A stretch of 64,000 nt of DNA from Nonomuraea jiangxiensis (GTDB lineage Bacteria > Actinomycetota > Actinomycetes > Streptosporangiales > Streptosporangiaceae), in the NCBI RefSeq assembly GCF_900099965.1, contig NZ_FNDJ01000001.1, forward strand, positions 481,766 through 545,765, written 5' to 3'. Of the stretch, positions 24,988 to 31,958 are shown in pieces. The position numbers and the translations under genes were made by a program. Position 1 is the first letter of the stretch; each line of letters begins with the position of its first letter. The notes below the pieces were generated by a model. That model ran no database searches, was not told the origin of the DNA, and saw only the letters and a list, made by a program, of their open reading frames with translations.

Positions 24988-25731
24988 CTAGTGGATGAGG
25001 ATCTTGTCGAGGAAGGACTGGGCGCGCTGGCTGCTGGGGGAGCCGAAGAAGGTCTCGGGGCCGGCCTGCTCGACGATCTCGCCGTCGGCCATGAACACGA
25101 CCCGGTCGGCCGCCCGCCGGGCGAAGCCCATCTCATGGGTGACGACGACCATGGTCATGCCCTCGCGGGCGAGCGAGGTCATGACGTCGAGCACCTCGTT
25201 GACCATCTCCGGGTCGAGCGCCGAGGTGGGCTCGTCGAAGAGGATCACCTTGGGCTCCATGGCCAGCGCCCGGGCGATGGCCACCCGCTGCTGCTGGCCG
25301 CCGGACAGCTGGGCGGGGAACTTGGCCGCCTGGGCGCCGATGCCGACCCGTTCGAGCAGCGCGCGGGCGGTGGCCTCGGCGGCGGCCCTGGGCTTGCCCA
25401 GCACGTGGACCTGCCCGAGGACGACGTTGTCCAGCACGGTCTTGTGCGCGAACAGGTTGAAGGACTGGAAGACCATGCCCACCTCGGCGCGCAGCCGGGC
25501 GAGGGCACGTCCCTCCTCGGGCAACGGCGTGCCGTCCACGGTGATCGTGCCGGAGTCGATGGTCTCCAGCCGGTTGATCGCGCGGCACAGGGTCGACTTG
25601 CCCGCGCCGGAGGGGCCGATGATCACTACCACCTCGCCCCGCCGCACGCGCAGGCTGACGTTCCTGAGCACGTGGAGGTCGCCGTAGCGCTTGTTGACCT
25701 GGTCCAGGACGATCAGGTCCGCGTCGGTCAT
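24988..25731 (-). CDS. gluA: Glutamate-type amino-acid ABC transporter ATPase (GluA-like)
   Basis: A 247-residue polar amino-acid ATPase. Walker A is GPSGAGKST (about 36-44), the Q-loop [18 protein letters not shown], the signature [15 protein letters not shown], Walker [17 protein letters not shown], and the H-loop VVTHEMGFA. First gene of the operon; array C lies just upstream of it, so its promoter must lie in or beside that array. Confidence 0.95.
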   Translation of the reverse strand: MTDADLIVLDQVNKRYGDLHVLRNVSLRVRRGEVVVIIGPSGAGKSTLCRAINRLETIDSGTITVDGTPLPEEGRALARLRAEVGMVFQSFNLFAHKTVLDNVVLGQVHVLGKPRAAAEATARALLERVGIGAQAAKFPAQLSGGQQQRVAIARALAMEPKVILFDEPTSALDPEMVNEVLDVMTSLAREGMTMVVVTHEMGFARRAADRVVFMADGEIVEQAGPETFFGSPSSQRAQSFLDKILIH

Positions 25732-25810
25732 GCGACACGCTCCTTCGTTCGGTCGGCGTTGGCGTAACCGTAAGGAGGAGCATGATCAGGAGACCGGCTT
25801 GTGCGCGTTC

Positions 25811-26018
25811 TGCTCAGCGATTGCCCCGGTCAGCGGCCCGGAACGACGGCTCAGCAGCCCGAAAACGACAGCTCAGCAGCCCGGGAACGACGGCTCAGCG
25901 GGCGCGCGGCACAGCTCGACGGGCGCGCGGCGCGGCTCAGCGGGCGCGCGGCACAGCTTCACCGGCGCGCGGCGCGGCTCTATGGGTGGGCGGGGTGGCT
26001 CAGCGGGCCGCCGGGTCC
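25811..26018. repeat. Tandem-repeat array C (21-22 bp units)
   Basis: About nine imperfect units of GGCTCAGC(A/G)GSCCG..GAC or GGCTCAGCGGGCGCGCGGCAC, drifting from a GAACGAC-ending to a GCGCGGC-ending type. The stop codon of the adjacent binding protein (26000-26002) is the TCA of the repeated GCTCAGC. The array fills the gap between two minus-strand genes. Confidence 0.88.
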
Positions 26019-26848
26019 TGTTCGGGGAGGGCGGGCCTGGACCGGTCGGGCGCGACCCCGGTGACGCCGATGGTGGCCTTGAAGGCACGGTCCCACTCCC
26101 CGTCACGCAGGGAGCGGGTGATCAGCCCGTTGAGGTAGTCGCGGAAGGCGGTGTCCTGCTTGCGCACGCCCATCCCGTACGGCTCCCGCGCGAACGGCCT
26201 GCCCACCAGCCGCAGCGTGTCGGGATGCTGGTCCAGCAGGCCGAGCAGGATGGTGTCGTCGGTGCTGAGCGCGTCGACCTGCCCGGTCATGAGCGCGGGG
26301 ATGCAGATGCTGTAGGCGTCGACGGTCACCAGTTCGGCGCTCGGCACCTGCTTGCCGATCCGGTCGATGGAGGTGGAGCCCTTGGCCGTGCACACGGTCT
26401 TGTCCTTCAGGTCCGCCACCCCGTTGATGCTGTCGTCATCGCTCCTGACCAGGATGTCCTGACCGGCGTAGTAGTACGGGATCGTGAAGCCGACCAGCCG
26501 GGAGCGGGGCTCCGTGATGGAGTACGTGGCGATGACGAGGTCCACGAACTCCTGGGTCAGGAAGTTCTCCCGTTCCCGCGAAACGGTCTCGATGAAGCGG
26601 ATGTTGCGCTCGCTGCCGGTCAGGTCCTTGGCGACCATCCGGGCCATCTCCGTGTCGAACCCGATGATCCGCCCGCTGGAGGGCTCCTTGTAGCCGAACA
26701 TCGGCTGGTCGAACTTGGTGCCCACCAGCAGGACGCCGCGGTCCCTGATGCGGGCCATGGTCGAGCCCTCGGGGAACGGGTTGTCATCGCCACAGCCCAC
26801 CGCCGTCAGGCAGAGCAGCAGCGCCACCAGCGCCCTGAGCGTCGTCAC
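26000..26848 (-). CDS. Amino-acid-binding lipoprotein co-transcribed with a response regulator
   Basis: A 282-residue family-3 solute-binding protein with a lipobox (TAVGCGDD, Cys 19). It is related to the GluB-like protein nearby: VLLVGTKFDQPMFGYKEPSS, GFDTEMARMVAKDL, VDLVIATYSITEPRS. It has no permease or ATPase of its own. Its ATG overlaps the stop of the response regulator (ATGA), so the two are made together. I infer a sensory role, presenting bound amino acid to the kinase encoded divergently, although it could instead feed the gluABCD transporter next door. Its C-terminal residues and stop come from array C. Confidence 0.88.
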   Translation of the reverse strand: MTTLRALVALLLCLTAVGCGDDNPFPEGSTMARIRDRGVLLVGTKFDQPMFGYKEPSSGRIIGFDTEMARMVAKDLTGSERNIRFIETVSRERENFLTQEFVDLVIATYSITEPRSRLVGFTIPYYYAGQDILVRSDDDSINGVADLKDKTVCTAKGSTSIDRIGKQVPSAELVTVDAYSICIPALMTGQVDALSTDDTILLGLLDQHPDTLRLVGRPFAREPYGMGVRKQDTAFRDYLNGLITRSLRDGEWDRAFKATIGVTGVAPDRSRPALPEQDPAAR

Positions 26849-27531
26849 CGTACTCGGTACCGGTGCTGGGGGCGGCCGGTCGGCCCGTAGCGCGGCCGGC
26901 CCTCGACCTGGCCGCGCTCGGCGAGGTACTCCAGGTAGCGGCGGGCGGTGGCGCGGCTGATGCCGATCATCCCGGCCAGTTCGTGCGCGGAGACGTCCTC
27001 CTCGACGGACGCCAGCGCGTCCAGCACCGCCTGCTCGGTCGCCGCGGAGATGCTCTTCGGCCGGGCGGCCTGGTCGAGGTGGAGGGAGCGGAAGACGCGG
27101 TCGATCTCCTGCTGCTCGGCGAACCGGTCGCCGGCCGACAACTGCTCGACCGTGGCCGCGTACCGCAGCAGGGTCTGCTCCAGGGTGCCGGCCCGGGTGG
27201 GTTTGACCAGGTAGTAGAGGGCCCCGCGTTGCATGGCCGCGCGTACGGCCGCCGACTCGTGGTGGCCGGAGATCACGATGACGTCGGCGGGCGGCTGGTC
27301 GGGCCGGCGCAGCCGGTGCGCCACCTCCAGCCCGGGTAAGTCGGGTAAGTGCAGGTCGAGCAGGATCAGCCGGGGGGCGAAGCGGCCCGCGGCGGCGAGC
27401 GCGGCGTGCCCGGTGTGCGCGATGCCCACGACCTTGAAGCCGAGCACCCGGTTGACCTGCGCGTGCAGCGTCGCTGTGACGACCGGGTCGTCGTCCACGA
27501 TGAGAACGGTGATGTCCCTGGCCTCAGGCAT
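26845..27531 (-). CDS. CitB/DcuR-type response regulator
   Basis: A 228-residue two-domain regulator. The receiver domain (residues 8-125) has acidic pair VDDDP, phospho-acceptor Asp in LILLDLHLPD, the conserved Ser in VIVISGH and Lys in YYLVKPTR. A C-terminal helix-turn-helix (SAHELAGMIGISRATARRYL) is of the CitB/DcuR class that usually responds to C4-dicarboxylates or amino acids. ATG 27531 is chosen (GAGGAG upstream, receiver strand starts at once) over an in-frame codon at 27564. It is divergent from a hybrid kinase carrying an HPt domain, which fits it as the final phosphorelay acceptor. Confidence 0.92.
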   Translation of the reverse strand: MPEARDITVLIVDDDPVVTATLHAQVNRVLGFKVVGIAHTGHAALAAAGRFAPRLILLDLHLPDLPGLEVAHRLRRPDQPPADVIVISGHHESAAVRAAMQRGALYYLVKPTRAGTLEQTLLRYAATVEQLSAGDRFAEQQEIDRVFRSLHLDQAARPKSISAATEQAVLDALASVEEDVSAHELAGMIGISRATARRYLEYLAERGQVEGRPRYGPTGRPQHRYRVR

Positions 27532-27563
27532 CGCCACGCTCCTCGTCCAACAAATATGGATCA

Positions 27564-27586
27564 ATGAAGCTTAGGCAGCTCTTCAT
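27564..27586. promoter_or_regulatory. Inverted repeat in the regulator/kinase intergenic region
   Basis: ATGAAG...CTTCAT with an 11-bp spacer inside the AT-rich part of the 156-bp divergent region. It is a candidate binding site for the CitB-type regulator. Confidence 0.4.
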
Positions 27587-27687
27587 AACATAAAACGTCT
27601 TTTGCGCCTTCTGCTCATCACGATCCTGCTATCGCGCCCGTTTCCTCCTAGTCTTGACGGCGAGCGACAACGGGAGGGCAGACGCCG

Positions 27688-30537
27688 GTGCGATGGTTGT
27701 TCGCGGTGACGGCATTGTGGACACTGCTCGGCCTGCTGCCCCTGGCCCTGCTGACCTCCTCCAGCATCTCCCTGTCGGAACGAGCGGTGAAGAACGAGGT
27801 CGACGACCGGGTCAAGACCACCGCCTCGGTGAGCCGCGTCGTCGTCGAGCAGCAGATGGGCTCGTTGAAGGAGCTCGTCATCGCCTTCGCGCGGCAGCCC
27901 CGGGTACGCGAGTCGATCGACCAGGTCACCGGTGACACCCTGCGCGGCTACCTCGACGAGCTGAAGCGCATGCGCGACGGCGTCAGCGGGATCATCATGA
28001 TCTCCCCCGAGGGCCGGATGCTGGGCGCGCTGCCGGCCAGCGGGCTGCCCCAGGACATCGTCAGCACCGACTGGTACAGCGCCGTGCGCGACTGGCGGCG
28101 GGCGCACGTGTCCCAGGCGTACACGCCCACGATGAAGGACGTCTCCAGGGCCGTCGCCGTGGCCGTGCCGATCCCGAGCGAGGACGGCGAGCGCATGGTG
28201 GGCATCCTCACCGTCGTCTACAGCCTGGACGCCATCCAGAAGTTCGCCAAGGAGGCCGCCGAGGCCCAGGACATCCGGCTGCTGATCACCGACCAGGCCG
28301 GCGTGCTCGTCGCCGACCCCGGCCGTACCCTGTACGCCCTGACCTCCCTGCGCGAGGACCCCCGGGTGGACGCGGCGTTGGCCGGGCGCACCTGGAAGGG
28401 CGAGTTCCGGGGCATCGACGGCCTGGTGCTGTCCGCCTCGGAGCCGATCCCGGACATCGGCTGGACGGTCACCGCCGAGGTGTCCGCCGTCACCGCGCTG
28501 GCCTCGGCCGAGCGGCTGCGGGCCAACGTGCTGACCGTGGCCGCCCTGCTGGCCCTGCTCATCCTCATCGGCCTGGGGCTGCAGATCCACAGCACCCGCG
28601 GCCGCCGCCGGGCGCAGGCCACGCTGTCCAGGTACGCGGCCGAGCTGGCCGACGCCAGGGACGTGGCGGTCAACGCCTCCAAGGCCAAGTCCGAGTTCCT
28701 GGCCAAGATCAGCCATGAGATCCGCACCCCGATCAACGGCGTCCTCGGCATGAACTCCCTGCTCATGGGCACCCGGCTGGACGACGAGCAGCGCCACTAC
28801 GCCACGACCGCCCAGGAGTCGGCCCAGAACGTGCTGCGCCTGCTCGACGACTTCCTCGACCTGTCCAAGATCGAGGCGGGCCATCTCCAGGTGGACGCGG
28901 TGCCGTTCGACCTGCCGCGGCTCTGCGACGAGGTGGTGGCGCCGTTCGCGCCGCACGCGTACGAGCAGGGGTTGTGGCTGACGCTCCGGCTCGACGAGGA
29001 CGTGCCGCGGCAGGTGCTGGGCGACCCGGCGCGGCTGCGCCAGATCCTGACGAACGTGGTGGGGAACGCGCTGAAGTTCACCGTCCAGGGCGGTGTGGAC
29101 CTGCACGTGACCCTGGACGAGGGGCAGCAGGGCGGGTCGCGGGCGGTGCTGCGGTTCGCGGTCGCCGACACCGGGATCGGGGTGGGGCCCGCCGACCGGG
29201 AGCGGGTCTTCGGTGTGTTCCGGCAGGTCGACTCGCCGATCACGCGCAGGACCGGGGGGAGCGGCCTGGGGCTGGCCATCAGCAGGCAGCTCACCGAGCT
29301 CATGGGCGGGCGCATCGGGCTGGACAGCGTGGAGGGCGTGGGCAGCCGGTTCTGGGTGACGCTGCCGCTGGAGGTGCTGGCCTGGTCCCAGCCGGGGACC
29401 GAGGGTCCGGCCGGGCGGCGCGCCCTGGTGGCCGACCCGCGGCCCGAGGACCGGGCGCTGGCCGCGCGGTTCCTCGCGGACGCGGGGCTGGACGTGGAGG
29501 AGGTCACGGACGAGGAGTCCGCCCTGCTGCTGCTGCACGCCGCCGCGGCCGACGGCAGGCCGTACGAGCTGGCCGTGGTCGCCCTCGACCTGGGCACGGT
29601 GTCCCAGTCGCTGGCGCACACCATCCTCACCGACCCGATGCTCCGCGCCACCAGCGTCATCGTGGTGGTCACGCCGGGACGTACCGGGTTCTCCTGGCCG
29701 GTCGCGGCCGACGAGCGTACCGTGCAGTCGATCACCCGGCCGCTCAGCCGCCGCCGCCTGCTCGCCGCCGTCGAGAACGCCCTGCGCACCTCCGAGTGCC
29801 CCGGCGAGCCGCGCGGCGCCGCGGACGGTGTGGGACCGCACGCGGCGGCGCGCATCCTGGTGGCCGAGGACGACGAGGTGAGCCGCCAGGTGGCGCTCCT
29901 CGTCCTGCGGCAGGCGGGCCACGAGGTCGAGGTGGTGAACGACGGCGAGCAGGCCGTGCGTGCCGTGCTCTCCGGCGGCTACGACCTGGTGTTCATGGAC
30001 TGCCAGCTGCCGCTGCTGGACGGGCTGGCCGCGACCGCCGAGATCAGGCGGCGCGAGGAGGTCCACACCCCGATCGTCGCGATGACCGCGGCCGCCATGC
30101 CGGACGACCGGATCAGGTGCCTGGAAGCGGGCATGGACGACCACCTGGCCAAGCCCGTGGACTGGCCGCACGTGCTGGCCAGGATCCCGGAGTGGACGGC
30201 CTCCGCCGGGCTCCCGCCCGAGCTGGCCGGCCTGTCGGCGGAGGCTCTGGCTGACGTCGGCGCGGCCTACGTGGCGACCGCCATGAGCACGTTCAAGGAG
30301 CTGAGGCAGGCGGCCGAGGAGGGGGACCCGGCGCGGGTGGCCGCGCTCGCGCACCGCCTCAAGGGCGGCTGCGCGACCGTCGGCGCCGTCCGCGAGGCCG
30401 AGCTGTGCCGCCGCGTGGAGGACCTGGCGCGGGCCGGCATCATCGACCAGAAACCCCTGGACGAGCTGTACGAGCTGCTCAAGGAGAAACCGTCCTGGCT
30501 GAACGGGCTGAACGGCTCCCGGGTCGCCAGCTGCTGA
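27688..30537 (+). CDS. Hybrid sensor histidine kinase with two receivers and an HPt domain
   Basis: A 949-residue BarA/EvgS-like phosphorelay kinase. TM1 (residues 3-24) and TM2 (about 281-300) enclose an extracytoplasmic dCACHE-like sensor of about 255 residues. The HisKA box is SHEIRTP (His343), followed by an ATPase domain with DTGIGV and GGSGLGLAI. A first receiver (about 587-705, starting RRALVADPRPEDR) lacks the normal acidic pocket and is probably inactive. A second (about 722-845) has AEDDE, the acceptor Asp in LVFMDCQLP and Lys in LAKPVD. An HPt domain follows (AHRLKGG, His near 889). Such tripartite kinases are uncommon in actinomycetes. GTG 27688 follows GGGAGGG. Confidence 0.93.
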   Translation: MRWLFAVTALWTLLGLLPLALLTSSSISLSERAVKNEVDDRVKTTASVSRVVVEQQMGSLKELVIAFARQPRVRESIDQVTGDTLRGYLDELKRMRDGVSGIIMISPEGRMLGALPASGLPQDIVSTDWYSAVRDWRRAHVSQAYTPTMKDVSRAVAVAVPIPSEDGERMVGILTVVYSLDAIQKFAKEAAEAQDIRLLITDQAGVLVADPGRTLYALTSLREDPRVDAALAGRTWKGEFRGIDGLVLSASEPIPDIGWTVTAEVSAVTALASAERLRANVLTVAALLALLILIGLGLQIHSTRGRRRAQATLSRYAAELADARDVAVNASKAKSEFLAKISHEIRTPINGVLGMNSLLMGTRLDDEQRHYATTAQESAQNVLRLLDDFLDLSKIEAGHLQVDAVPFDLPRLCDEVVAPFAPHAYEQGLWLTLRLDEDVPRQVLGDPARLRQILTNVVGNALKFTVQGGVDLHVTLDEGQQGGSRAVLRFAVADTGIGVGPADRERVFGVFRQVDSPITRRTGGSGLGLAISRQLTELMGGRIGLDSVEGVGSRFWVTLPLEVLAWSQPGTEGPAGRRALVADPRPEDRALAARFLADAGLDVEEVTDEESALLLLHAAAADGRPYELAVVALDLGTVSQSLAHTILTDPMLRATSVIVVVTPGRTGFSWPVAADERTVQSITRPLSRRRLLAAVENALRTSECPGEPRGAADGVGPHAAARILVAEDDEVSRQVALLVLRQAGHEVEVVNDGEQAVRAVLSGGYDLVFMDCQLPLLDGLAATAEIRRREEVHTPIVAMTAAAMPDDRIRCLEAGMDDHLAKPVDWPHVLARIPEWTASAGLPPELAGLSAEALADVGAAYVATAMSTFKELRQAAEEGDPARVAALAHRLKGGCATVGAVREAELCRRVEDLARAGIIDQKPLDELYELLKEKPSWLNGLNGSRVASC

Positions 30538-30556
30538 GCCCGGTGCGCGGCTCAGC
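30533..30556. terminator. Hairpin between convergent kinase and transporter genes
   Basis: GCTGAGCC-8 nt-GGCTCAGC. The stem contains both stop codons. No T-run follows, so it is a weak or factor-assisted terminator. Confidence 0.5.
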
Positions 30557-31931
30557 CGAGCCAGCCCGGAGCCACCAGGACGGCCCAGGCCGCCAGCGGG
30601 CCCACCAGGACGATCATCGCGCCATAGGTCAGCAGCCTGCGGTAGAACACGTCCCGCTCCATGCCCCGGACGTTGGCCACGAGCAGCGCCCCCGTGGTGG
30701 AGAACGGGCTGACGTCCACGATGGCCGACGACACCGACAGCGCCGCGATCATCGCGATCGGCCCCAGCGTGCCCTGCCCGAGCAGCGGCACCGCCAGCGG
30801 CACGAGCGCGCCCAGGATGCCCACGGTCGAGGCGAAGGCCGACACCACGCCGCCGACGTAGCAGATGAGCAGCGCCACCAGCAGCGGGATGCCGATCGCG
30901 GCCACCGCCGAGCCCACGTAGTCCACGGTGCCGATCTCCTGCAGGACGCCCACGTACGTGACGACGCCGCAGATGAGCAGCACGGTCGGCCAGGCCACCC
31001 GCTCGACGGCGCCCTTGTTCGTCCTGGGCGAGGTGAGGGACAGGACGACGGCCACGGTGACGGCGGTCAGGCCCACGTCGAGCTGGTACACCAGCACGGC
31101 CAGGCAGAGCGCCACGATGCCGATCAGCGTGAGCGCCTGGTGCAGGGTGAGCCGCAGGCCGCCGCCGTCGACTCCGGTGTCGGGGGCGACCGTGGTGGTG
31201 ACCGCCCCGCCGGACCCGGACGTGGCCGGCGACGCCCCCGGGGATGCCGCCGCGGCCCCGGTGCCGGGCGCGGACGTGGTCCCGGTGCCGGGGCCGGTGC
31301 CGGGCTCGGTGGTGATGGAGCCGCGGCTCACCAGGTCCCGGCCGCCGAAGACGAAGAACACGATCACGGCCGCGGCCGTGTTGAACGCGAAGCTGGACAG
31401 GAACAGCGAGATGTTGTCGTAGGGCAGGTTCGCGTCCCGGGTGACGCCGTTCACGATCCCGCCGAGCACGCTGATCGGCGAGAACGCGCCCGCCTGCGTG
31501 CCGTGCGCCACCATCAGCCCGATCAGCATCGGATGGATCCGGTAGTCGGCGGCGAACCCGAACGCGATCGGCGCCAGGATCGCCGCCACCGCAGGAGCCG
31601 GCGCCCCCACGGCCGTGAGCAGGGCCGAGATGAGGAACACCACCGGCGGGATGGCGGCGATCCGGCCCCGTACCAGGTGGACGGCGGCTCGTACGAGCCA
31701 GTCGACCGTGCCGTTGTTGGTGGCGATGGCGAACAGGAGCGTGACCCCGACGAGGATCACGAACAGGCTGCCGGGAAAGGCCCCCAGGATGTCGTCGGTG
31801 CTCATGCCCGCCGCCAGCGTCCCGACCAGGAAGGCGCCGACCAGGGCCAGCGCCCCCAGGTTCACAGGGAAGAGCGTGGCGACGACGAACATGGCGACGA
31901 GGGCGAGAATGGATAGGAGCTCTGCGGACAC
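30552..31931 (-). CDS. MatC/SLC13-type dicarboxylate transporter
   Basis: A 459-residue inner-membrane carrier. The N-terminal half is a clear MatC_N domain: LFPVNLGALALVGAFLVGTL, FPGSLFVILVGVTLLFAIAT followed by NNGTVDW, and GAFSPISVLGGIVNGV. About twelve TM segments are interrupted by a Gly/Thr/Pro-rich cytoplasmic insert (about residues 200-255). The C-terminal half repeats the pattern and includes AIVDVSPFSTTGALLVANV, the second SPFS-type substrate loop. MatC proteins import malonate or related C3/C4 dicarboxylates. Last gene of the operon after the aminotransferase and the GlcD-GlcF oxidase, which suggests uptake of a 2-hydroxy or 2-oxo acid. Confidence 0.85.
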   Translation of the reverse strand: MSAELLSILALVAMFVVATLFPVNLGALALVGAFLVGTLAAGMSTDDILGAFPGSLFVILVGVTLLFAIATNNGTVDWLVRAAVHLVRGRIAAIPPVVFLISALLTAVGAPAPAVAAILAPIAFGFAADYRIHPMLIGLMVAHGTQAGAFSPISVLGGIVNGVTRDANLPYDNISLFLSSFAFNTAAAVIVFFVFGGRDLVSRGSITTEPGTGPGTGTTSAPGTGAAAASPGASPATSGSGGAVTTTVAPDTGVDGGGLRLTLHQALTLIGIVALCLAVLVYQLDVGLTAVTVAVVLSLTSPRTNKGAVERVAWPTVLLICGVVTYVGVLQEIGTVDYVGSAVAAIGIPLLVALLICYVGGVVSAFASTVGILGALVPLAVPLLGQGTLGPIAMIAALSVSSAIVDVSPFSTTGALLVANVRGMERDVFYRRLLTYGAMIVLVGPLAAWAVLVAPGWLG

Positions 31932-31958
31932 TGCTGACTCCGATCTCCCCCGATGGAT

